Source: Rhynochetos jubatus
Taxonomy: Eukaryota; Chordata; Aves; Eurypygiformes; Rhynochetidae
Direction of reading: 5' to 3'
Assembly (NCBI GenBank): GCA_027574665.1
Contig: CM050655.1
Location: 7,249,170 to 7,313,169, forward strand
DNA: 64,000 nt
Part shown: positions 11,901 to 24,280 of the stretch, in pieces
Numbering within the stretch: position 1 is the stretch's first letter
How the letters are laid out: each line of letters begins with the position of its first letter
Program-made: the position numbers and the translations under genes
The notes under the pieces: generated by a model
What the model was told of the DNA's origin: nothing
The model's input: only the letters and a program-made list of their open reading frames with translations
The model's database searches: none

Positions 11901-14900
11901 TTACGGTTCTGCTAAATTGCTGCCATGCATTACACCACTAAACCTGCTGAACTCTCAGGTGCAGTTGCATTTGAAGACTGCAGAAAATCCACACACTAAT
12001 AAGCATGCTGGCCAGGACCTGGTGTCCTCCGCAGGGGTGAGGAATCTATCTGACATTCTTCACTGCCTTTAAAAGCACACCACGATTTACTCTACTTGTC
12101 TGCACAAGCCCTTGTTTTTAACCTCTTGCCAACTACACTGGCAATTACTTTGCACATCCAAGTGACAGTCAAAAACTGGACACTACCACTTACTCATTGC
12201 ATACACCGCTCATGTGTTTTACTTAGCCAGATGTAACAGCCTTTCTAGCTCCCCAGTGAAGCACTAGGAGAGGACTCTAGGAACGAAGGATTTAGTATAG
12301 TCCTGATGCAAAGCAGAACATACCCACGAAGCAGCAGGTGAAATATGGTGCAGAAAAACCTGAGTTAGTGTGGCATGAGCCAGGAAGCTCATACAGCCGA
12401 GTGCAGCTGCATCAGCTCAGCCTGAGAGCATACAAGCACAACAGTACAGCCCTGAATCCAGTCTAGCTCCACATTTCTCCACCTGCAGTAGGCAAATACA
12501 AAAGTGAGGGAGTTCAGGGGGTGAGCCTTGGTCAGAGTGAAGCCGTGGTGCTGCAGCATCTTGTGAGCACTGTCCCGTGCTGAGAGCAGTGACACCTACG
12601 CCAGCTTCCCTTCAGCATAGCACTTCACTCCGGGACTTGCAGACTTTGTCACTTGTGGCTGAGGCAGCTTCTTGAGTTTCAGCTCAGCAAATCAGAGACC
12701 AGCTACTTTCTACTATGCCCATGCATGACACGGAGATAATTTCTACGTGTGCCTTTGTCTAGAGTTCAAATCAGAAGTAAGAGATGCCTCTATTACTTGC
12801 TAGATGGAAAGCTGTGACTCTATTATCCTACTATGCCTGACACACGTTCCACTTCTCTGACCCCCAAGGTACACAGAAATTGCATACAATAACAGGGGAA
12901 AAAAGCCGAGCAAATGCATGTCACGATGACTTGATGCTGCCTTTTGCCTAAAGCAATTTGACATAATTAGCCATCTCCCAAGAAAAACCTTTATATTTTA
13001 TTCTTTCACCCACTTAAAATAAAAACTGTACATTGGCATGGATAGCTTGTCATTTTAATACACTTTGATGTTTGCAGGGTTTGAAATATCAAGTTCAAAT
13101 TTGTATGCTAATTTGTGTTTCCAATTACATACTCATTAGTTCTTCTGGAACTTCATCTTAATATTCGCAAAATGTTTATAGCTTCCTCTGCTGTTTTCCT
13201 GAATTGCTTTAGAATGAAACCCAGTATATAAAAAACAAACGAAGAAATCCATTAACACTCAGTAACTTTCTTAAACATCACATTTAATTTCTAAAGATGT
13301 TATAATTTGTCACTTCAGAAAGTTCAAATATCTGCACACACCCCATCTGAGAGCGTATTAAAAACCACAGGCAAATGATTTTGCGTCTGTAGCGCTGTCA
13401 GCCTCCAGGAAAGCCCACCTCCATTACCTACGCACTTGAGAAGCCTGTTGCTTTGATCAGAGGCTTTAATGAATGTTTTGGTGCACATGAAATACTGGTT
13501 CACATTCTTAGATGGAGTAAAATTGGGATTACTGCCTAGACTTCATGGAACAAAGAAAATGTACAACAATTATGAATCCGGTTAATTTTGTGTTCAGTTA
13601 TCCACCTCCACTGAAAACACAAATATTTTAAATTCTTGAGTGAACAGCCACGCTCTTAAAAAATATACACAAATCCCCATTACCAAAAAGCTCAGCTTTT
13701 GGATGGAAATCTGGAGCTTTTTAGTACGTAAAACGCATGTGTAGAACGAGAGGAAAGAAGGGCTGGGAGGTTAAGTCACCCAGTACCTGACACCACCCTG
13801 CCCAGGAGTGATGGTGCGGGAATGCACCCAGACGTGCCTCTCTCACCTGGTTCCGCAGGTGTCCCCTCTTGGAGGCCTTACAATTCCCCCAGGCTAGCTG
13901 TCACTATCAGATTCCTCCTGATGTCTACTTTACAAACACTACTTCTCTACGTGATGAGTCAGAGCCCAGAAAGTACTAAACATAATGAAGGACTCCCCAG
14001 CTGAGAGTGTGCAGTGTCCTGCTTCAGAGGACACAGTTCGGAAGACAGCCACTAGAACTAATTTGAACAACTAACACTGCCACTGCACTGTACCTGTACA
14101 CCGAGAAGATACCACGCCAAACGAGCCAGCGAGCAGGGCTTTCCCTGGTTTTGCATCCAAAGCGAATACAGTCCCACTGGGCTCTATAAAGATGCTGACT
14201 TTCTCAGCCTCTGATCCTCTCTCCCAATTTTGGCTAAAACTTGCAGTCAATAAAACAGACAAAGATTAAAGATAAAGGCCAACCCTGTCAAAATAAAAGT
14301 CGGTCAGATTTCACACCTATTTCACATTCTTGATGTCAGCAATGAATGTCACAAGCAAACATCACAACGGGTCATGCGTCACTGTTCATGCCAGCAGGCT
14401 TGAACACATCAAACGCTTTTTAGCACTAATAAACCTACTACAATATGTTAAGGGGGTTTAATGACTTCAAATGAAGGCTGATCTTCTTAATTAAACTTTT
14501 TTTTTTTCCTTAAGAAGTAAATCTGTGCCTGAACCAGATCAATTTATTCTAGCCTGCCACCAGTATGCAGGATGGGTATTCCCGAAACACTGGCAATGCA
14601 GGTCCACATCTCGCTGCAAGAGGGCTAGTTCTCTTCCCACAGGCAGCCAACATTCCCCGCAGTTCAGAGAGCGGGAGTAGCTCAGACACAGACTGTGGCA
14701 TTATCTCACAGTCTGACATCTGAAACACACGAGGCTCAGCAGAAATCTAAGAGTTAATTTTGCAGGTCTTTAACAATAAGACAGTGGAAATTTCTGAAAG
14801 CAGCATCTTAAGGCAAGTAATTATCCGTAAGAGTGGGAACACCGTGCCAGTCCATAGGACTACTCTCTGAAATCATAAACAGCAATATTTATCAGTTGAA

Positions 14901-15478
14901 ACTTTAAAACAAAAGACATAAACCAATTCAAAAGTCTTTCTGGACTCTTCTTCAACTTTTCACGCACTTTGGGTATTATGAAAGCAACTACACAGATGAA
15001 TTATCAGCAATTTCAATATAAAGTAGAGAGAATAGTAATGCTTTTGACAAATTATTATGAACTGCTACCAAAAAAACATTATTTCAGCAGTAGATATTTG
15101 AATAAAGTAGGAGATTTTCTTTCAGTGCCTTCCTTCCCACTTGGTGAAGAGCATGAAAATGCAGTGACTAAGTGCATGCGACAGCCATAAATTGGACACG
15201 TGCACGGGCACCGTAAGAGTGCCTGCTTCAGGGTCAGTTGCAGGGTGCTTATGTCAAAGAGGAACCACACAGGGACCGTGAATTGCCCCCGGGCCCAGGT
15301 CACTCCAGGGGGACCTGCACTCCTCACCACGGGGTACATCTTTGACAGTGGTTCTTTAAGGGATCTTAACCACCTGCTCGCAACACCTTGAACCCAACCC
15401 GGTCTGTGATTGAACAGACTCTCATTTAAAAAAAAGAGACTTTTTGATAAATGTCTATGAACAGCATTGATGAAGATT
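8961..15478. other. Unannotated non-coding stretch
   Basis: No exon, RNA gene or recognised repeat is seen. The GC-richer block about 15190-15400 has open frames on both strands (63 and 86 codons) without any domain I know. The AT-rich block about 12950-13340 and a T-run near 14497-14508 are the other visible compositional features. Confidence 0.5.
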
Positions 15479-15502
15479 GGGGGGGCGGGGGGGGGACAGG
15501 GG
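15479..15502 (+). repeat. G-tract cluster (G7-C-G9-ACA-G4)
   Basis: Three G-runs of 7, 9 and 4 bases are separated by one and three bases. The long runs can each supply two G-triplets, so the stretch fits the canonical intramolecular G-quadruplex pattern. It sits in AT-rich DNA with no gene seen nearby. Long G-runs are also frequent sites of sequencing or assembly error, so the exact run lengths should be treated with caution. Confidence 0.8.
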
Positions 15503-16092
15503 TGTTCTGTAATAATAAAGGTGTTAATTGTTCAACTGTGCAACAAGTAACAAATGCCAAATATAAATTAAAGTTCATTGGTCACTGCCAGTGGTTTTGG
15601 TAAATCCCCAAATCTCAGATTTGCATGAAGGTGTACCATCACTCCTTTCCAAAAGAAGACAATTCACAAATAATTTATTTTTAGGAGAGACAGAGAATGT
15701 TCGATATCCCCCATCTCAGGGGGCAAATCTGACAGGTCGTCAAGTTCTTTAAAAACAGGCACCCCGTGAATTATGAACAACCTGTCCATGGTTATCAAGC
15801 AGTGGGAGCGATACACCTCAAGAAACTAGGTTAGAGCTATCTTGGCTAGGAGCATAATTATGAGAGCAACAGGACTACTCACAGATGAAACAGCCGCTCC
15901 TGTCACAGTATGCTCTCTGTGATCACCACGCATTTCAGCAGGGATTCTTTTTGAGAGGAAGGCACTGAGTCGGTGAGTTATTCCAGAAAAGCAGGACTCC
16001 AGAATATCTGCTGTGGCATTATTCTTAGGATAAATGCACAAGTTCTGTGGGGTGGTGCTTTTTTTTGAGGATTTTTTCTGATTATAGCTAGG
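15503..16092. other. Unannotated short spacer before CR1
   Basis: Nothing is recognised between the G-tract cluster and the CR1 3' terminus. The sequence is AT-leaning. Confidence 0.5.
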
Positions 16093-17066
16093 TGATGGAA
16101 TCATTGAGGCTGGAAGAGACTTCTCGAAGTCATTGAGTTCGACACCGCCACCCCACTGAAAGCAAGGTGACCTACAGCAGGTTGTTCAGGGCCATATCCA
16201 CTTTCAAATATCTCCAAGACTGGAGACCTCACCGCTTCTCTGGGTAGCCTATTCCAATGTTTGACCACCCTCACACAGCTTTTCTTAGGCTTAAATGGAT
16301 TTTCCTGCGTGTCAGTCTGTGCCCATTGCCTCGCACCACTGAGAACACCCCAGCTCCATCTTTTTTCAGCCTCCCACCGGGTATTTGGTAAGATCCACGC
16401 GAGCCTGCTCCTCTCCGGGCCGAACCATCCCAGCTCTCACAGCCTCTCCTCATATGACCAACACTCCAATCTCTTTATCATCTCTGTGCCCCTTTGTTGG
16501 ACCCCTTCCAGCATGCCGATGTGTCTCCTGCACTGGGGAGCCTAGCACAGGATGCAGCATTCCAGATGTGATCTCACCATGGCTGAGGGGAAGGATCATC
16601 TCCCTCAGCCTGCTGGCTACTGTCTTCCTAATGCAGCCCAGGAGGCTGTCGGGCTTCTTCGCTGCAACGGCCCACTCCTGGCTCATGGTCAGCTTGGTGT
16701 GCACCACAACCCCCAGGTCCTGTTCCACAATGCCATTCCCCAGCCATTTGAACCACAGCTTGTACGGGGGCTTGGGGTTATTCCTCCCCGGGTGCAGGGT
16801 CTGGCTTTTTGCATTGTGAAACCTCAGGAGGTTCGTGTCAGCCCACTTCTCCAACCTACCCACATCCCCCTGAATGGCAGCACAACCAGCTGACGCATCA
16901 GACACTCCTCTCAGTTACTGTCTGCAAACATGCCGAGGGTGCGCTCCATCCCACCACCTACAGACGTTATGAATAAAGATGAAAATATTGGCACCATCAC
17001 CAACCTTTGGGATACACCACTCACGACCAGCCTCCGCGTGGACTTTGTGCCACCGATTATGAACGT
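16093..17066 (-). mobile_element. CR1 LINE, 5'-truncated, with decayed ORF2 reverse-transcriptase C-terminal half
   Basis: This is the largest CR1 copy in the window, on the minus strand. Its 3' terminus is at the left edge (GGAATCATTGAGGCTGGAAG, plus strand). Going up the minus strand, 16905-16450 is an open frame containing [20 protein letters not shown], then [25 protein letters not shown] and [12 protein letters not shown], which is the CR1 segment C-terminal to the RT catalytic box. The catalytic box itself lies at 16917-16928 and reads FADS where the family has FADD, so one metal-binding aspartate is lost. The conserved SGVPQGSVLGP block survives as SGVSQRLVMVP at about 17021-16989. At least two frame changes and a stop interrupt the ORF, so no enzyme can be made. 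The start of homology near 17066 is approximate. Confidence 0.93.
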
Positions 17067-20000
17067 TCACATTTACACGTTACTTCCCCACTGATGACCA
17101 ACGTGTTATAACTGCATGAGGTGTGTCAGGTAGAACGGCACTCCATTCTACACAGACAGGCAGCTGAGGAGCAAAACACCAATGCAGCACTTGTGATGGG
17201 GATGGCATGGCAGAAGTCACTGGCACCTCGCAGGCCAGAAAGAAACAGAGGGAATAAATTACTGCTTCAAAGCAGCAGCCAACTGGGATTAGAACTGTGT
17301 CTGCCAACAGGGCACAGGAACATCTTTGCAGTAGGTCTGAGCTCAGATAAACCAGCATTGTCTGATTTTCTTAAGTTACTTGTTAGCTTTATGTTTACTC
17401 TGCTAAAAAAAGCCAAGTCCATCTATCCGTTACTGATTAACGCAGGGAAATTCCAAAGTGTTATTCCTACAGTATTATCTAATATGATAGCAGCATATAT
17501 ATTTCTTTCCTACTGAAAATAAATTTGTCGGTAGAGTTAGAATAGCATCCAGTGGCATACCCTGTCCCAGAGGACAGAGTATTACTCAGAATCCTCTGTT
17601 ATACCTTTTAATTCTGAGCACATACGGGGCATCCAAAAAAGTGGGCCAAGTCTAGGAGAAGGAGATACTCAGAACCAAGACAGAGAGACACCCCTCCCAC
17701 CAGAACTCAGCACACCCTCACTGCTCTCTCTGATGTTCCTGTTCTCACTCATGCATAGGTCTTATATCATCACAACCTTCTGGCAGATTGATTTACTTGA
17801 CCTGCTGGAAGTTGCTTACTTGTCAGGATCTTGGCAGATAATCTGCTGCTAACCTTGTCTGAAAGTTATCGTGTCATTCACACACTCGGTCATGATTTTT
17901 GCACTAAAATAATACAGAGTAGGGAGGTACATCTTTCCTGCTGCAGGTATGATTGGAGCGATACACTTACTCATAAAACTGGTCAAAAGAATTCAAATAA
18001 AGGAGTAATACTGCCAAACTGTCATCAAAACCTCAGTCCCAAGGTCAAACATACTCTGATAATTGTCTAACAAAACTTATCATGTCCCTCCTCCTAAGTG
18101 CCTTTAACTGGCTCACAGTGATTTGAGACTTCTCCCCAAAGTCAGGCAGGTCTCCCAGAATCTCAGACTCCGTGGACCATGCTCTGGGTTTCCTTTTGCT
18201 GTTGGAGGAATGGCACGATGAAGTAACGAGTGACTGAATCCTGCAGCAGTGAGAGGTTACCAGATCGTTTCCCTGCACTGCATTGGTCTTTTCTCTCAGT
18301 TCCATTAAGGGCATTTCTCTTTCTTTGTATATTATCTGCCAGACTACAGCCACTCCTGATCTCAGCAGACATTCAGAGCCACTCCTGCTTTTGGTAGCAC
18401 TGATTTATGAAGCCCTTATTGGGATAGACTTAATCTATCACAGGAATTGTTTTTTCCTCTCAGAACTCAGTATAGCAGGTGTGATAAAGCACCTGTATAA
18501 TAGGCTTTCTACGCTACCACTGCCTGAGGATGTGGTTTACCACACTATTTGTGAATTATGGCTTCATTCTGAGCTTAAGTAAGCCTGGGCAGGGTGAATG
18601 AATTACAAAAGTGAATCGCAGAGATGACAAACACATGGAATACAGTGGCTCAAGCTCTTGCTGAAATAAATGAATTGGGTTTTGACAGCAGAAAGCAGAA
18701 GATGCTGCTTGTGTTAGGCTGTCCAAAGCAAATAATCCAGAACAGTAAAACACTGAGGCAGAGACCAGGTGCCTTTCTGAAAAGACCACCTCCTAATTAC
18801 TGCTTCTCTCCCTACCTTGTCAGGCAGGCCTGGGAAGAGTTGCTTCTGGGTTTGTTCACTGCATTTCTTTATGTAGTCTCCAAGACACTTTGCCCATGAG
18901 AAACTATCAAAACTTGCTTAGGTGAAAATCCAATGCCAGAATTTTGCCCTGCACTGGACACTGGATTGTTTGCTCAAAGATGAAATGTGTGTCACCTGAA
19001 ATATTGTAATATTCCAATATTCGACAGCACATTAACAAGATTCAATTGAATACATAAATTTAACAACAAGAAATGGTTTAAGCATTGTCTCCATCAATTT
19101 GCCTTCCAGCCATACTCCCGGAAATTTTCATTTCAGGAAGTTGTGTGGCTTTGTTTCATGTTAAAAGACAGAGGCATAAGAGAAGTTAGTATGCTCATGT
19201 TCATCAGGTTAATTAACTTGAAATACTCGATCATCAAGGAATAACTTACTTCTAGATTCAGAGTGCTGTTTCTAGCACACAAGAGTTACAGTGCAGCCTT
19301 TCAACCATAATATACTAAATACCATAACTGGGTTATCATGGTTTCAATTATACCAGTTATAAATAAGATGGCATTTATGACAGATTAATTTGCAAATCTG
19401 CCCCCAAAGAAGAATTGTTTTCAAAATACGCAAAGCACATTCAAGAATCGCTCTTCTCCCTATCAAGGAGATGACTGTGGAGATCTGCGTTCTCCTGCAG
19501 TTAGGGCAGCGTTACTGTGCATTGGAGAGCTTAGTCAGCCCCGAAGAACCGAAAATCAAGATCCAGCCCTTTGAAGTGTGTCTAAATGAGGAATGGGAAA
19601 CAAACTGCACCCAAATTCAAACAGTCACATTACACTGAACCCTTTCCAGAGTCTGTGGGGGGAGAGGGAAGTTTTGCATTTACTACTTTCCTCGTAGACT
19701 CAGCCTTGTGTCAATTCAGGCAGTAACAACAACTTTGATTAACTAAAAAAAACCAGCACAGATATCAACGGCTTCCTATATAGTTTCTGAAATCCTTCAT
19801 CAGTCCAACTTAACAGTCGTGGAATGAGACCCAGCAGTTTTGAAAAAAAATATAGAGTGAAAAAGGCACCGTTTCAATTTTATGCAACTTACTGAGTATC
19901 CTATCTGCAATGACTACACTGAAAACTCAAAAGACCCCCCAGAAGACTTCCTATTTATTACAACTCCTCATTAAGATTATATAAATTGATACAAAGCTAC

Positions 20001-23000
20001 GTAACCTTTTGCTGTGTGGTATAAAGCACATGAAAACATGACAACAGCAATAAGGACACACTACATATTTGGTACATTGTAGAGAAACAACCAAAGGGAG
20101 GTGGATTTGGTAGCTAAAAGCCTAGGGCAAAGTCAGATCCATTAATAGCTTCGGTTCATTTGTTTGGGCTTGAATGAGATTCAAATACATCTGATCTTTT
20201 ACCCATTAAAAAAAACCCCACCAAACAACAAAAACCCATATGAGCTTTATTGGTGACTTATTTCATGGCTGAGCAGACTCAAGGGATAACAGGATTTTTA
20301 AAAGCTTAAAACCTCAACTTAAGTCTGCTCATTTGCTTCCCAAATACATAGCATATTTTTAAGAAGCTGCTGCTAAGACAGCTAGTTTTAGTATAAGCTG
20401 TCAGAAGTACCCAAAGTGAGTGTCTAAACATGACGCTACTGATGGTGGATCCTTTTCTGGCTTTATTTTAGAATACCCTGACCTTTATTCGATGTGTTTT
20501 TAAGTCCCACTATTGCTCAGTGTTTTGGCATGGCTGAGCACAGGATGCACAGCAATGATGTGTGTCCTAGCTGATTCTTTCTTGAGATAGGACTCTGTTT
20601 CCCTCCACTGACAGATCTTTAAATCGATACAGGACTTTCCCATCAAGATGGAAGAGAAAGTACATGAAAATCGGCTAGTACCTGTGCTAGGCTGTACAGG
20701 TTTGTCAAAAGATGTACAGTGTGCCAGCAAGGAAGCTGTACTCTTTGTAACCTGTTTGTGCAAGCACCATGGAAAATGCCCATTATACTTCACAAGCAGA
20801 AATTCTTTCATGTGATTATGATTATTTTGCTCAGAGGGTTCAAAGGAACTTAGGTATCTGCACCGGCTCTCTGAAAATCCACAGAAAGGCAGACAATGCC
20901 TTTCAAACTAAAAACCCCATCAAACTAACACCACCTTTGAAGTTGGTCCCCTGCCCAAGGTATTCAATGCCCTTGGTAGTGGAGAAGAGGATTTCCTGGT
21001 AGGAAGCTCTGTGTATCTTCATAATGCGCAGGACATTAGGCTAGATGAAAACCTGACCTTTGAGATGAAGAAGGAAGAGTTTTGCTCTGTGAATCCTAGC
21101 TTAGCCAGAGATGAGAGTACGTGTAATGAGTTAGGCCTGGCAGAGCTGCGAGGGAAATGCAAAGCCCAAGGCTTAGATGAAGGTATGCCCTTGGTTCCTT
21201 TTAGCTCTCTTCCCTGCATGTTACCTTCACACAAATAATTAAATAATACACTGTGATGAGGATACCATTGGACAACAGTTATGTCACTTGCCTGGACACA
21301 GCTTCTAGAGCAACATCTCTCACAGGAGACCACAACACAAAGGTGAGTCTTGAGAAAAACACATCAGTAAACTCCCTATATGAGAATCACAGAACTGCAA
21401 ATTCTGAAGCCTGTGGGACTAGAGGCTCTCCTTGCAAAGATTGAGAAAGGCTGACAAGAGACGGTGGGGCTAAAGCTGCTGCTGTGACATCGTTAAAATA
21501 CATGGCTGTTCTCCTTTCAATGTTGCTTAAATCTGGTCTAGATAGCAAAGTCAGGCTATCGAAAAAATAGAAGTCTGATTAGGTTCCGCAGTTCACCTTC
21601 AGAAGCAGCAGAAACACGGTAAAATGGGTAAGGTATTCAATACGTATTTTATCTCTCCGTGTACATGCTAGGTGACCTTATGGACAAAGTACCATAAAGC
21701 ACTTTGGACTCTATCCATCACATTACTGCTTTGGCATTTCACTATACACAAAACCAAGCAAGCTGCCAATCTAAACTCAGTTGCTTACTGACCTACTCAA
21801 CAGAAAGGCCAGTCATACTCAAATCATCTTCTTCATTTGCACATCTGGATCACTGTGATATTTATCAGGAGTTGATCACAATCATCTACAAGCAGCTGAG
21901 TTACCATCCACAAACAGCACTTGGCAACTTTTGTGACTTGGATTCCTGACTCCCCCAAACTTTCCAAAGCATCTGTGGGTGTTTTCCTACTTGTTCTTTC
22001 CTATTTGGACGGTCTCTTGGATGTGAAAGCATGTAATAAAAAAAGGCTTGAGGGAAACAAATAGTTTTATTTTCTGTAAAGGACTTCTAAAACATCTTTA
22101 CTTCTTAAATACTCAAGAATGTTTCCAGATTCTCCACAATGACTGCTCTGTTTGCTTTAGTCTTTTTGTGCTATGTTGTACTAGCGATCCTCCTTGCAGA
22201 GGTTTGCCAAAGCACACAACGATCCTACATTTCACTGTTTCGTTTAGCTACTTCACTCTTAAAGACTCCTTTGTGTCTGCTAGTATTTATCCTTTTTATG
22301 CAGTTGTAGATTTAAGGTAGATTTTTTGTACTCCTCCTTTGTATTTTCATCTCTGTTACTCACGAAGACTTTTAAAAGTTCTCAAAAAGATATTGCCAAT
22401 TGAAAGCTTAAGCTATCAGCACGACTTTCAACACATTTTATCTAGCCCTCTCTTATTATCTGAAATAGCCATTTTATCTGCAAGGAATGTCTTGATGTCA
22501 CTGTAAAATAAATCATATTTGCAGAGCATGCTCTTTACTCCCTTTTAAAGCAGCTAGAATTCAGCTAGATATAAATGTATGCATTCACTTTCCCAAAACC
22601 TTCCAAACAACCCCATTTCTCTCTGAAGTGTTTAAAAGTGAAGGCTGAATGTGTCTGAGAGCATATATATTGTCACTCAGAAATGGAAAATCCACTTTTT
22701 TTTTTACACTTATCCACCAGAAAATAATCATGTTCTTTAACTGGAGAAAAATGCTTTAATAATAGTCCCAGCAGCCTTCGCAATAAACAGTGCCCACTCT
22801 CCAGCTGAGCTCCCCAAGTCATTGGTGGAAAAGGCGCTCATTATTAGCCTGGTCAATCTGTCTTTGCATTTATGGTTAAATGTGTATGATACAAAATCAA
22901 CGTTTCCATTTGCATCTTTAATGTTCTTTCTACCTTCAAATGTTTTCCACCGTTTTTGTTTTCTTGTGGATTAGGTACTTTTCTTCTACTTAAGCACTTT

Positions 23001-23860
23001 AAATAGCTCTCACAGATTATGTATTTATTTATCTGAAGGTGAATTTTCTTCAAAGTCTGCTTTGTGTTTTTAATAGATAATTCATTTTATTTTTCTATAA
23101 ACTAGGACAATATTGACCCAGACAAGAGCATCAATTGTTTTACTACTGTAGAAGTGTTGCTATTGTAAAAGAAACAATTAAGTTTGGTGTGGCTTCTGAG
23201 TGCATTTTGCAATTCATTTAATAAACATCACTTACGGACATATCATTTAAGAGAGCTCTACCATGGTCTGAACTGCTACTGAAGGCGAGCCTCAAAGTCT
23301 TCAGCAGACCAAAGCCAAGACCAATTTCGGATTTAATTGGCTTATTGAGGCTACCTTGCCTGTTGCAAAGAATATCGTATGAAAATATCTATTTGGTAAT
23401 TTATTCTCAGTATACACCACAACAATTTCTCAGGTCTAAGTGTTTAAAAAAGACCTTTAAAAATGCTTCAGTTTACCTTCTAACTGGCCTAACAGACCTT
23501 AAATGGCCTAATCATATGGTAGGAGGCTCAGTATGGATCTTTTTGCAGGATCCAGACTCTAGTCGTTAGCCAAAGAAACACACACCCCCAAGACAGGCTT
23601 ATGCGCCTTCCAACAATCTGTCGCTCTCGCAAAAACACTTGGAAGAGATGTAACTAGGACAAAAATAAATAGACATTGATGTTATAACTATCATTTCCTT
23701 CTCAAATTCTCAGGAATCATCTTCCCACCCACACAGTCCCAAAACCAGAGTGATTAATGTATTCCATCCACATACGAGTTATAACCTGACTGCAAAAATA
23801 CCTTTTTTCCCCAGAGGCAAACCAGAAGCACTGCAGGAAAACCCGAGTTCAGCCCCACAG
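17067..23860. other. Unannotated non-coding stretch
   Basis: No gene is recognised over about 6.8 kb. All open frames are short and many begin at non-ATG codons. The AT-rich section about 22320-23250 has several short T- and A-runs. No CR1 signature is present. Confidence 0.55.
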
Positions 23861-24280
23861 GTGGTGCTTAGTTAACCCAAGGGAATAACGGGTCCCACTG
23901 AAGCACCATTGGGCAGGGCCTGTGGCACACCCTTCCCTGGATTTTCCAGGGGCAGCGCAGCAGGACCAGCCAGCACAAGCGAAACGCTTGCTGGTTCACA
24001 CGACTTTCTAAGAGAGACATCCAGCGGGACCTTTGCCGTTCACCCACGTTGTCCCGTTACTGCTGGGGCCGAGAGCTTGAGAAGGCTCAGCACTGACTGA
24101 CCGCACAGCAGAGCAGAATCCATCTGCGCAGCAGAGCAGAATCCATCCCTGGGGGGCTGCGGGGCATCACCAGGAGCTGCACGGGCCAAGGGGAGCTGCT
24201 GGTGCTCAGGGCGGGGTGAGCTGGGGGCGTGGTGGAGGCTGGAGGAGCTGTGCTGCCACACCACAAATGTGGGATGAGCT
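23861..24280. other. GC-rich islet
   Basis: This block is distinctly GC-richer than its surroundings, with G-tracts on the plus strand around 24149-24235 (runs of 6, 4, 3, 4, 3, 4 and 5 G). CpGs are present but scattered, and I estimate fewer than a true CpG island would have. It includes the perfect small stem CAAGCG-AAA-CGCTTG at 23976-23990 and the tandem duplication at 24103-24148. It could be a regulatory patch, an unrecognised exon or an old repeat. Nothing in the sequence decides between these. Confidence 0.5.
24103..24148. repeat. Two-copy 23-bp tandem repeat
   Basis: The units at 24103-24125 and 24126-24148 both contain CAGCAGAGCAGAATCCATC and differ at only two positions. They abut directly, which suggests a recent slippage or unequal-exchange event. 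No known satellite is recognised. Confidence 0.9.

Noticed and set aside
16385..16893. Plus-strand open frames of 144 and 113 codons
   Set aside because: They are antisense shadows of the minus-strand CR1 ORF2. The real homology is on the other strand.
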